A DNA stretch of 64,000 nucleotides from Treponema primitia ZAS-2 (GTDB lineage: Bacteria > Spirochaetota > Spirochaetia > Treponematales > Breznakiellaceae). The stretch is from the NCBI RefSeq assembly GCF_000214375.1, contig NC_015578.1:2790001-2854000 (forward strand). Reading direction: 5' to 3'. The position numbers and the translations under genes were made by a program. The notes under the pieces were generated by a model that was given only the letters and a program-made list of their open reading frames with translations, was not told the origin of the DNA and made no database searches. This document shows, piece by piece, positions 1-7,759 of the stretch. Position 1 is the stretch's first letter, and each line of letters opens with the position of its first letter.

Positions 1-741
1 GACGTACTGCAGGAGATACTCCATACCCCGGATATTACCCGACAGGTGGGGGAACTGGGGATGTTTGATCCGGACCTGCTCAGGCTCATCGGCCATGTGC
101 CTAATGAATATTTGTACTATTATTACTACCGGGATCAAAGCATGGCCAATATAAAAAATGCGGAGACCACCCGGGGACGCACGGTGGAGGAAAACAATAT
201 ACGTATGATGGCAGCCCTGACTGCGGCGGATGTAAAGGGAAATCCCGAAGAGGCCCTGAGGATATACCTGAAACATATGTTTGCCCGGGAATCTTCGTAT
301 ATGCAAATAGAAACGGCGAAGAAGGTTATAAACGCCCCAACAGAATTAGTAATGCCCGACAGCGAAGGCTATGCGGGAATCGCCATGGCATTTATTTCGG
401 CCATGGAAAAGAAGGAAAGCCGGTATGTGGTACTTTCGGTACCCAACCAGGGCAGCATCCGGGGCCTTGGGGATGACGATGTGGTGGAAATTACCTGCAA
501 AGTCGATGGGAACGGCCCGACCCCGGTACCCATAGGCGTTGTGGGAGAAGATATCTTTTCAATTATCAAGGCCGTTAAGGCATTTGAACGGCTGAGCGTA
601 CAGGCCATCATTGAAGGTTCGGCGGACTGCGCTGTCCGGGCCCTGATGGCCCACCCCCTGATTGGCTCTTATGGTGCCGCAAAAAACCTGATTGCCGATT
701 TTATGGATCGGCAGGGCGTATACAGCGGACATTGGAGATAA
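1..741 (+). CDS. Glycoside hydrolase family 4 enzyme (6-phospho-glycosidase/alpha-galactosidase type), C-terminal part
   Basis: The reading frame is open from base 1 and stops at TAA 739-741, so only the last 246 codons are present and the N-terminal NAD-binding half lies outside. The segment VPNEYLYYYYYRD (codons about 33-45) matches the GH4 signature region after the catalytic domain, and the end AHPLIGSYGAAKNLIADF is typical of the GH4 C-terminus. GH4 enzymes cleave glycosides, often 6-phosphorylated, by an NAD- and metal-dependent redox mechanism in the cytoplasm. The substrate cannot be read from this part. It lies 26 bases before a solute-binding lipoprotein gene on the same strand, so it is probably in the same operon as the transporter. 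Family assignment is fairly secure; substrate is not. Confidence 0.75.
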   Translation, partial: DVLQEILHTPDITRQVGELGMFDPDLLRLIGHVPNEYLYYYYYRDQSMANIKNAETTRGRTVEENNIRMMAALTAADVKGNPEEALRIYLKHMFARESSYMQIETAKKVINAPTELVMPDSEGYAGIAMAFISAMEKKESRYVVLSVPNQGSIRGLGDDDVVEITCKVDGNGPTPVPIGVVGEDIFSIIKAVKAFERLSVQAIIEGSADCAVRALMAHPLIGSYGAAKNLIADFMDRQGVYSGHWR

Positions 742-767
742 ATTTTAGAGAGAGAAGGAGAAGAAGA

Positions 768-1778
768 ATGAAACTAATGAAGAAGTGTACAGGCGCGTTT
801 CTCACGGTACTCCTGCTGGTTTTACCCGCAGGGTGTAGTAAAAAAGACGGGAATTCTACGGCGAATACAAAAGCCGGGGGAAATCTGGTTATCTATACCG
901 GGTCAGGGACAGAAATTACCGATCCCATCCTGGCATTATTTAGCCGGCAAAATCCCAACATCAAGGTGGAGATTATCAAGGCCGGCTCCGGCGAATTGAT
1001 GGCCCGAATCAGGGCGGAGATCGGAAACCCCGGTGGGGATCTGCTTATCGGGGGAGAACCCTATTTGTATGAATCCAGCGCCGAAGTTTTTGAACCCTAT
1101 GTTTCCCCCACGGATAAGGATATGGTCATTTCCGCATCCGATGGTCTCTGGCATCCCTGGAGTGTAATGCTCACCCCCATTGCGGTGAACAAAGACAGGC
1201 TGCCCAATCAAAGTGCATGGCCGACCAAACTGAGCGATCTGAAAGAGCCCAGGTACAAGGCCGAAAAAATTGCCTTCTGCGATCCCGGCAAAAGCGGTAC
1301 CGGGGCAACCATCGCGAACAATATTGCTTCCCTCTATGACTGGGAGTTCTTTACATCCATGCTGGATAACAGCGAAGTTCTCTCCGGCTCCGACCCGATG
1401 TTTGATGCGGTCAAGGACGGAACCTATCCCATTGGTTTTGTCAACGAAGACTTGGGGGTAAAATGGCTGGAAGTGGGACTACCGATAGCCCTGGTGTATC
1501 CCACCGACGGGGTCATCAACACTGTAGACTGCCTTGGGATCATCAAGGGTGCAAAAAATATGGACAACGCGAAACTGTTTGTCGATTTCTTTGGCTCACC
1601 GGAAAACCACCAGATCCTGGTGAATGAAGTCAAGCGCCGTTCTACCCGCAAAGATGCGAAGTTGGCAGAGGGCATGACCCCCACCACCGCCTACAAGCTA
1701 ATCCAGGCAAACCGTATCTCCCGGGGAGAAATCACCGAGAAATACAACGAAGCCTATGAAATATCCCGCAAGAAGTAG
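768..1778 (+). CDS. ABC transporter solute-binding lipoprotein, AfuA/FbpA-like
   Basis: 336 residues. The start at 768 is chosen because GGAG lies at 757-760 and the product begins with a lipoprotein signal: basic MKLMKK, a hydrophobic stretch, then the lipobox LPAGC with Cys23 as the lipidated residue. The mature protein has the type-2 periplasmic binding fold of the ferric-iron/AfuA group (LVIYTGSGTE near the start, then GDLLIGGEPY). It would capture a ligand outside the membrane and pass it to the permease encoded next. AfuA-type proteins bind either Fe3+ or sugar phosphates; a GH4 gene before it and a PHP hydrolase after it favour a phosphorylated carbohydrate, but this is inference. Confidence 0.85.
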   Translation: MKLMKKCTGAFLTVLLLVLPAGCSKKDGNSTANTKAGGNLVIYTGSGTEITDPILALFSRQNPNIKVEIIKAGSGELMARIRAEIGNPGGDLLIGGEPYLYESSAEVFEPYVSPTDKDMVISASDGLWHPWSVMLTPIAVNKDRLPNQSAWPTKLSDLKEPRYKAEKIAFCDPGKSGTGATIANNIASLYDWEFFTSMLDNSEVLSGSDPMFDAVKDGTYPIGFVNEDLGVKWLEVGLPIALVYPTDGVINTVDCLGIIKGAKNMDNAKLFVDFFGSPENHQILVNEVKRRSTRKDAKLAEGMTPTTAYKLIQANRISRGEITEKYNEAYEISRKK

Positions 1779-1805
1779 GTAACTGTAAATGAGAGGAGGA
1801 GAATC

Positions 1806-3485
1806 ATGAAATATTCTGCCGGTACCCTGGCACGGGGATTTCGGGACCCATGGATTTTGTTTGCCCTTTTTTGTATACTTATTTCCATCGGCCTAATTAT
1901 CCTCCCTCAGTTATCTATATTTCTATCGTCCTTCAGGAACGATCAGGGTATGTTTTCTATCGCTCATTATAAAACTTTCTTTACCGGTTACCGGTATCAA
2001 ACAGCATTGCTGAACAGTATCAAGGTCACCCTTTGTACCACCCTGTTCGCTACCCTGATCGCCGTTCCCCTGGCATGGCTGACAGCCCGGTTTAAATTCC
2101 GTTTCCGTAATGCCCTGATCACCCTTATTACCATGGCCACCGCATCTCCGCCATTTCTCGGCGCCTATGCATGGATCATTTTACTGGGCCGTTATGGGGC
2201 GGTTAACCGGGCGATACTCTGGATAACCGGTATCGAAATGAAAACTTCTTTCCACGGGGGAAATGCGGTGATCTGGGTGATTACCTGGATGATATTTCCC
2301 CTGATATTTTTAATGTCCCTGGACTCCTTTAGCGATGAGGATATATTTCATAAAGAGGCCGCCATGAGCCTGGGGGCTAACCGGCTAAAAAGTTTTTTTC
2401 ACATCGAACTGCCCCTGGCCATGCCCGGCATATTAACCGGTATGCTTATGGCGGGGCTTGCGGCTTTTGCGGATTTTGGAACCCCCATCATCATTGGAGG
2501 CGAATTCCCCCTGCTGCCCACAACGGTATACAACGAATTTGTCAGTGAAGTCGGGAGCAACATGGGGGTGGCCTCCACCACGGGGATCATCATGATCATC
2601 ATCAGTACCATAGCCCTGTATACACAACGGGTAGTCCTGGCGCAGAAAACCTATTCCGCAGTTTCCGTGAAGCACTATCAATTAGCCGCCCCAAACCGCC
2701 GGACCTGTATCATCCTGGTTGTATACATCCTGATAATCCTGATCATGTCCTTTCTGCCCCATATCACCCTCGGTGTAGTTTCCTTTATGAAATGGAAGTA
2801 CGGCGTATTGATGAATCAATTTACCCTGGAAAATTACCAAAAACTTTTCCGGCTCCAACGGACCCCGATTCTTATGACCTTTGCACTGGGCCTGGGCTCC
2901 ACGGCGCTTACCTTTATTTTCGGCATAGGCATTGCCTATATCATTGTCCGGAAACGGTATCCCTTTATTTCTTCCTTTATCAATACAATTATCATGATCC
3001 CCTACGTGATTCCCGGTACGGTTCTGGCGGTAGGGTTTATTATGATCTTTAATAAAAAACCCCTTCTCCTCACCGGGACATGGGTAATCCTGATGCTCTC
3101 TTATTTTATCCGAAAACTCCCCTATTCGGTAAAAAGTTCCGAGGCATCTCTATACTCGGTACACCGGGCACTGGAGGAAGCGGCAATGGCATCCGGCGCC
3201 CGGCCCTTCAGGGCTTTTAAGGATATTACCCTGCCCCTGATGATGGGAGGGGTGATATCAGGAGCCACCCTGTCGTTTCTTCAAATCATGACCGAACTTT
3301 CTTCCACCATTATTTTATACCGTCCCCCCTATGTTACCATGCCTGTGGTCATTTTCGAGAACGCCATGTCCTCGGGGGCGGATTTTGGAATCGCCGCATC
3401 CATGGGGATACTGCTGCTTTTATTTGTATACATTCCCCTGCTGCTGGTTAATAAATTTTTCCGGCTGCGCATAGAAACCGCTTAG
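1806..3485 (+). CDS. ABC transporter permease, fused two-domain FbpB/AfuB type
   Basis: 559 residues with about twelve hydrophobic segments, arranged as two consecutive MetI-like permease halves. Each half has its cytoplasmic EAA loop: EAAMSLGANRLKSF near residue 185 and EAAMASGARPFRAF near residue 460, which dock on the ATPase. One polypeptide thus replaces the usual permease dimer, as in the ferric-iron/AfuB family. A GAGGAGGAG Shine-Dalgarno sequence sits just before the ATG, 27 bases after the binding-protein gene, and the ATPase gene follows 12 bases later. It forms the membrane channel of the importer. Confidence 0.9.
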   Translation: MKYSAGTLARGFRDPWILFALFCILISIGLIILPQLSIFLSSFRNDQGMFSIAHYKTFFTGYRYQTALLNSIKVTLCTTLFATLIAVPLAWLTARFKFRFRNALITLITMATASPPFLGAYAWIILLGRYGAVNRAILWITGIEMKTSFHGGNAVIWVITWMIFPLIFLMSLDSFSDEDIFHKEAAMSLGANRLKSFFHIELPLAMPGILTGMLMAGLAAFADFGTPIIIGGEFPLLPTTVYNEFVSEVGSNMGVASTTGIIMIIISTIALYTQRVVLAQKTYSAVSVKHYQLAAPNRRTCIILVVYILIILIMSFLPHITLGVVSFMKWKYGVLMNQFTLENYQKLFRLQRTPILMTFALGLGSTALTFIFGIGIAYIIVRKRYPFISSFINTIIMIPYVIPGTVLAVGFIMIFNKKPLLLTGTWVILMLSYFIRKLPYSVKSSEASLYSVHRALEEAAMASGARPFRAFKDITLPLMMGGVISGATLSFLQIMTELSSTIILYRPPYVTMPVVIFENAMSSGADFGIAASMGILLLLFVYIPLLLVNKFFRLRIETA

Positions 3486-3497
3486 GAGGCCAGAAGT

Positions 3498-4553
3498 ATG
3501 AAGGACGCTGTTATCCAATCAGTCCCCCTCTATATCCGCACTATTTGTAAATCCTTCGGGGAACACAGGGTACTGGACAATGTCAGTATTGATATTCAGC
3601 AGGGGGAATTCTTTACCCTTCTGGGATCTTCGGGCTGCGGAAAAACAACGCTCCTGCGCTGCATCGCCGGTTTTGAGAAACCTTCATCGGGCAGCATTTA
3701 TTTTGCGGAAAAAGACGTAGGATTGCTGAACCCCTGGGAAAAAGATGTAGGATTTGTGTTCCAGAATTATGCCCTCTGGCCCCACAAAACGGTATTTGAA
3801 AACATTGCCTATGGGCTGAAGCTGCGAAAAAAATCCCGGACCGAAATACAGGAACAGGTCCAATGGGCGATGGAACTTATCAATTTGCCCGATGTGGCAA
3901 ACCGGTATCCGAGCCAGCTATCAGGCGGCCAGCAGCAGCGGATTGCCATTGCCCGGGCCCTGGTAATTCACCCCCAGGTTTTGCTCCTGGATGAACCCCT
4001 GAGCAACCTGGACGCAAAACTCAGGATAAAAATGCGCCAGGATATCCGGGAACTGCAAAAAAGGCTGGGGATTACCACCGTATATGTTACCCATGATCAG
4101 GAGGAGGCCCTGGAAATTTCGGATCATATCGCGGTTATTGATAAGGGAGTTGTCCAGCAAATCGGCGTGCCCGAAGATATCTACGGCACTCCGCAGAACA
4201 GATTTGTTGCGGGCTTTGTGGGGACCAGTAATTTCCTTGCGGGGGAACTTCGGGAAGGCAAGTTCATCCTCCCCACGGGAACCATCATTAGTCAATCTGT
4301 TTCTTCTGATCCCGGCGCAAAGGTACTCAGTTTCCGGCCTGAAAACATTACCCTGGGAGATGCGCCGGGGGCGATCTCCGGAACAGTGGCCGCTGGTTTT
4401 TACCAGGGTACCACATATCGGTATGTGGTACAAATTGATACAGAGACCGAGGTGATCATTGAGGCCAAGGGCAAATTTGCCACCGGCACAAAAATATATT
4501 TTTCGATTAATGACCCATCCTTCTTTGATCAGGAAACCGGAGCGCGTATATGA
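3498..4553 (+). CDS. ABC transporter ATP-binding protein, AfuC/FbpC/PotA type
   Basis: 351 residues. The nucleotide-binding domain shows Walker [10 protein letters not shown] near residue 43, the Q-loop [11 protein letters not shown], the signature LSGGQQQR, Walker [13 protein letters not shown] and the switch THDQ. A C-terminal TOBE-like part of about 110 residues follows, as in the CUT1/ferric/polyamine ATPases. It powers the fused permease encoded upstream. Its last four bases overlap the start of the PHP-domain gene (ATGA), indicating translational coupling and one transcript. Confidence 0.92.
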   Translation: MKDAVIQSVPLYIRTICKSFGEHRVLDNVSIDIQQGEFFTLLGSSGCGKTTLLRCIAGFEKPSSGSIYFAEKDVGLLNPWEKDVGFVFQNYALWPHKTVFENIAYGLKLRKKSRTEIQEQVQWAMELINLPDVANRYPSQLSGGQQQRIAIARALVIHPQVLLLDEPLSNLDAKLRIKMRQDIRELQKRLGITTVYVTHDQEEALEISDHIAVIDKGVVQQIGVPEDIYGTPQNRFVAGFVGTSNFLAGELREGKFILPTGTIISQSVSSDPGAKVLSFRPENITLGDAPGAISGTVAAGFYQGTTYRYVVQIDTETEVIIEAKGKFATGTKIYFSINDPSFFDQETGARI

Positions 4554-5443
4554 ACATACACAATCCCTACCGGAACGAAGGTGACTGGTATCGCGGAAGT
4601 TTCCATATTCATTCCAAATTCAGTACCTGCGGCTGGCATAATTTAGCAGAACTTGCCCTGGCCTACCGGGACTATGATTTTTTATCCATCAGTGATCATG
4701 ACCGGATAACCACGGAAACAGAGGAACTGAAAAATCATATCCTCTTCCGGGCCCTTGAAGTAAGCGGCGATTGCCATATGTTGCTGGTGGGAACCGGGGC
4801 TCCCCTGGAGGGTACGGTGGATCACACCTTTTCCCCGGAGCATTACCAGTCACTTGCCCAAGAAGCGGTGGCCGGGGGTGGGATCGCCCTTGCCGCTCAC
4901 CCGGTACGCCTTGATGGCCAGCACTGGCAGGAAGAGGATCTGCTGCAAATGTCCTCCCTGACCGGGATTGAAATATTCAGCGGTGACGGTATCCACGTGG
5001 AACAGGATGTGGGTTTTGAGTGCTGGGACCGCCTCTTGAGCCGGGGGCAGCGGCTCTGGGGTTTTGGGAACGACGATTTTCATCATTGGGGACAGGAGCG
5101 CCGGGTCTGGAATGTGGTACATGCGGCGGAACGATCAGGCCGTTCTATTTTGGATGCCATCCGGCAGGGGGATTTTTACGTTTCCTCAGGCTTTGGGTTT
5201 GACCGCATTACCAATGATACTACTAGTATTACGTTTTATCTTCAAACCGGGGCAGCCCAGTTTGAAAACGCCTATAAATACCTTACCCTGTATGGAAAAG
5301 ATGGCCGGGTATTAGCGGAAAAAACCGGGCGTTTCACTGAATTTAGTTATCCCGTGCGGGGGGATGAAGGATATATACGGGCCGAAGCCTACATGAACGG
5401 CGGATACGGCGCTTTTTCCCAGCCCATATTTGTGGAGCCCTGA
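4550..5443 (+). CDS. PHP-domain metal-dependent hydrolase
   Basis: 297 residues. It has the PHP metal-site motifs: HIH at residues 19-21, SDHD at 48-51, AAHPVR in the middle and GNDDFHHW near residue 178. PHP proteins are metal-dependent phosphoesterases; bound Mn, Fe or Zn is typical. The C-terminal 70 or so residues look like a beta-rich accessory domain (TLYGKDGRVLAE). It starts inside the last codons of the ATPase gene, so its activity probably serves the imported substrate, for example removing a phosphate. No signal peptide is visible, so it should be cytoplasmic. The exact substrate is unknown. Confidence 0.8.
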   Translation: MNIHNPYRNEGDWYRGSFHIHSKFSTCGWHNLAELALAYRDYDFLSISDHDRITTETEELKNHILFRALEVSGDCHMLLVGTGAPLEGTVDHTFSPEHYQSLAQEAVAGGGIALAAHPVRLDGQHWQEEDLLQMSSLTGIEIFSGDGIHVEQDVGFECWDRLLSRGQRLWGFGNDDFHHWGQERRVWNVVHAAERSGRSILDAIRQGDFYVSSGFGFDRITNDTTSITFYLQTGAAQFENAYKYLTLYGKDGRVLAEKTGRFTEFSYPVRGDEGYIRAEAYMNGGYGAFSQPIFVEP

Positions 5444-5505
5444 GCAGCAGCCGATGCCCGGCCCCTTGCATGGGTGGTTTTCATTCTGCTATACTCTATA
5501 ATAGG

Positions 5506-5676
5506 ATGGATATTGTAATTAACCCCCGGGGTAACGGCGCTTGTCCTCTCTGTGACCGGAATGGTACCTGCCGTGTTCAGGGTACCCTATTCAAGGCAAT
5601 GGAGGAATTTTCCGCCCAGGATAATCCCATGGAAGTGGTAGTTTACTCATGTCCCCAATTCCAGGAGAAACTGTAA
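5506..5676 (+). CDS. Small Cys-rich conserved protein upstream of prfA
   Basis: 56 residues from ATG 5506. A longer in-frame start at 5470 exists but is poorly supported. The sequence contains [10 protein letters not shown] and a later single Cys (SCPQF), suggesting a small metal- or redox-binding fold. It ends one base before the GTG of prfA and overlaps its Shine-Dalgarno region (CCAGGAG), so the two are probably co-transcribed. The function is not recognised. Confidence 0.55.
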   Translation: MDIVINPRGNGACPLCDRNGTCRVQGTLFKAMEEFSAQDNPMEVVVYSCPQFQEKL

Positions 5677-5677
5677 G

Positions 5678-6763
5678 GTGAACGAAAGACTCGAATCCCT
5701 ATTACGACGGCATGAAGAAGTATCCCGGTTAATCCAAGACCCAGAACTGGTGCGGGATCAGAAAAAATACCGGGATACCATGAAGGAATACTCCCAGTTG
5801 GAAGCCCTGGCATCCACCCAAAGGGAAACTGAAGAAATTTCCGGGCAACTGGAAGACGCCAAGTCCCTGAGCCAAAATGAAAAGGACCCGGAAATGCGGG
5901 AAATGGCAAAGGAAGAGCTTCGGGAACTGGAAACCCGTCTAAAGGACGCTGAGGACCGGCTCAAATTCCTCCTCATCCCCAGGGACCCCCTGGACGAAAA
6001 AAACATCATCATGGAAATCCGGGCCGGAACAGGAGGGGATGAAGCGGCCCTCTTTGCATCGGACCTCTACCGCATGTACGCCCGGTTTGCCGAAACCAGG
6101 GGCTGGAAATTTGAAATCATGAGCTCCAACGAGACTGAACTGGGGGGCTTTAAGGAAATTGTTTTCTCCATCACGGGCAATAATGTCTACGAAAATCTCC
6201 GCTACGAATCCGGAGTTCATCGGGTCCAGCGGGTCCCTGCTACCGAAGCCTCGGGCCGGATCCACACCTCCGCAGTAACCGTGGCGGTGCTCCCGGAGGC
6301 TGACGAAACCGAAATCGACATACGCCAGGAAGACCTTCGCATCGACGTAATGCGGGCCGGCGGCCCAGGTGGTCAGTGCGTCAACACCACCGACTCGGCG
6401 GTCCGTATCACCCATATCCCCACAGGGGTAGTAGTCCATTGCCAGGACGAAAAGAGTCAGATAAAGAACAAGGCCAAGGCCATGCGTATACTCAGGGCCC
6501 GGGTCTACGAAATGGAGGAAGCCAAGGCCGCCTCTGAACGTGCGGAAGCCCGAAAGAACCAGGTAGGCAGCGGGGATCGCTCGGAGCGCATCCGTACCTA
6601 CAACTTCCCCCAGAACCGCCTCACGGACCACCGTATCAACCTGACCCTCTATAAGCTGGACCTTATCATGCAGGGGGATGTGGAAGAACTCTTTGACGCC
6701 CTCAAACTCTCCGCCCGGGAAGAACTGCTGCAAACCACAGCATCGGTGATCGCCGCTTCCTGA
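5678..6763 (+). CDS. prfA: Peptide chain release factor 1
   Basis: 361 residues, the normal length for RF1. The catalytic GGQ is at residues 231-233 within [18 protein letters not shown], and the N-terminal coiled-coil and codon-recognition domains are complete. RF1 reads UAA and UAG in the ribosomal A site and triggers peptide release. Translation begins at GTG 5678 after CCAGGAG. prmC, which methylates the Gln of this GGQ, follows 11 bases later, the usual prfA-prmC pairing. Confidence 0.97.
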   Translation: MNERLESLLRRHEEVSRLIQDPELVRDQKKYRDTMKEYSQLEALASTQRETEEISGQLEDAKSLSQNEKDPEMREMAKEELRELETRLKDAEDRLKFLLIPRDPLDEKNIIMEIRAGTGGDEAALFASDLYRMYARFAETRGWKFEIMSSNETELGGFKEIVFSITGNNVYENLRYESGVHRVQRVPATEASGRIHTSAVTVAVLPEADETEIDIRQEDLRIDVMRAGGPGGQCVNTTDSAVRITHIPTGVVVHCQDEKSQIKNKAKAMRILRARVYEMEEAKAASERAEARKNQVGSGDRSERIRTYNFPQNRLTDHRINLTLYKLDLIMQGDVEELFDALKLSAREELLQTTASVIAAS

Positions 6764-6774
6764 CATGGGATCTT

Positions 6775-7755
6775 ATGACCATCCGGGAAGCCCTTATCCA
6801 GGGTACGGCGAGGCTTAAAAAGGCGGGTATAGAAAGTCCGGGCCTGGATGCGGCCCTACTCCTGGCCTTTACCCTCACTACCGTTAAAGAGCAGCTCCTC
6901 CTCCGGGACCGTGAACCCCTGAACGCCTCCGCCGCTGAAAATTTTACCGCACTCCTGGACCGGCGTATAGCCGGGGAATGTACCGCATGGCTGCTGGGCC
7001 GCAAGGAATTCTACGGCCTGGAGTTTATGGTTACCCCGGATGTGCTGGTCCCACGGCCGGACACAGAAACCCTGGTGGAAGCAGCCCTGACCGTTCTGGG
7101 TAAAAGCCCCTCCCCTTCCGGCGCTGCTTGCAACGCCGACTTCAGTCGGAGAGTTCCCCGCGCGACTTGCAACGCCGACTTTAGTCGGAGAGTTCCCCGC
7201 GCAATACTGGACCTCTGCACCGGTTCCGGCGCAGTTGCCATAAGCCTGAAATACCAATGCCCGGAACTCAGGGTCTATGCCTCGGACATCTCTCCCCAGG
7301 CCCTGGCAATAGCCCGGGAAAACGCCGGTCGGCTTTTGGCCGATCAACCAGCTAACCCAGGTGTAGGCACCAGCAGACCGGAAGCCGGCAAGCTTGTCCA
7401 TTTTCTGGAGGGGGATCTCTTTACCCCCCTTACCCCGGATATTCCACCCTTCACCCTCATTACCGCAAACCCTCCCTATGTCCCCTCTGCGGATATTGCC
7501 GGCCTTTCCCCGGAGGTACGGCTGGAGCCCCTTTTGGCCTTGAATGGGGGTAGGGACGGGCTGGACCTGATCCGGCGCATCATTGATGAAGCCCCGGCCT
7601 ACCTTCTGCCCGGGGCTACCCTGCTTATGGAAGCAGACCCTAGACAAATGGCCGCCATTGCCCTAATACTGGAAAAAAGAGGATACCGGAACATACGAAC
7701 CTTTCAAGACCTGTCCGGGCGGGACCGGGTAATAGGAGCGCTTAGTCCGGGATGA
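6775..7755 (+). CDS. prmC: Release factor glutamine methyltransferase with in-frame repeat insertion
   Basis: 326 residues, longer than the usual 280 or so. The SAM-binding motif DLCTGSGAVA and the catalytic ANPPYVP are present. It N5-methylates the GGQ glutamine of release factors. Between the conserved VPRPDTETLVEAAL and ILDLCTGSG it carries about 27 extra residues encoded by two tandem copies of a palindromic DNA repeat (7121-7202), read as CNADFSRRVPRA twice. The insertion keeps the frame and lies in the linker between the N-terminal helical domain and the methyltransferase fold, where extra length may be tolerated. It is directly followed by the RelA/SpoT gene. Confidence 0.93.
   Translation: MTIREALIQGTARLKKAGIESPGLDAALLLAFTLTTVKEQLLLRDREPLNASAAENFTALLDRRIAGECTAWLLGRKEFYGLEFMVTPDVLVPRPDTETLVEAALTVLGKSPSPSGAACNADFSRRVPRATCNADFSRRVPRAILDLCTGSGAVAISLKYQCPELRVYASDISPQALAIARENAGRLLADQPANPGVGTSRPEAGKLVHFLEGDLFTPLTPDIPPFTLITANPPYVPSADIAGLSPEVRLEPLLALNGGRDGLDLIRRIIDEAPAYLLPGATLLMEADPRQMAAIALILEKRGYRNIRTFQDLSGRDRVIGALSPG
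7121..7202 (+). repeat. Palindromic coding repeat, two tandem units inside prmC
   Basis: Two units with a 39-base period. Each reads CTTGCAACGCCGACT, a short loop, AGTCGGAGAGTTCCCCGCG. The inner arms CCGACT/AGTCGG form a hairpin. The 39-base period is a multiple of three, so prmC stays in frame. Related units lie at 8291-8395, 29196-29222 (reverse) and 63579-63675. Confidence 0.9.
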
Positions 7756-7759
7756 AAAA

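Noticed and set aside
5939-6766. Long minus-strand frame opposite prfA
   Set aside because: prfA is fully conserved on the other strand; the antisense frame is a consequence of GC-rich codon use.
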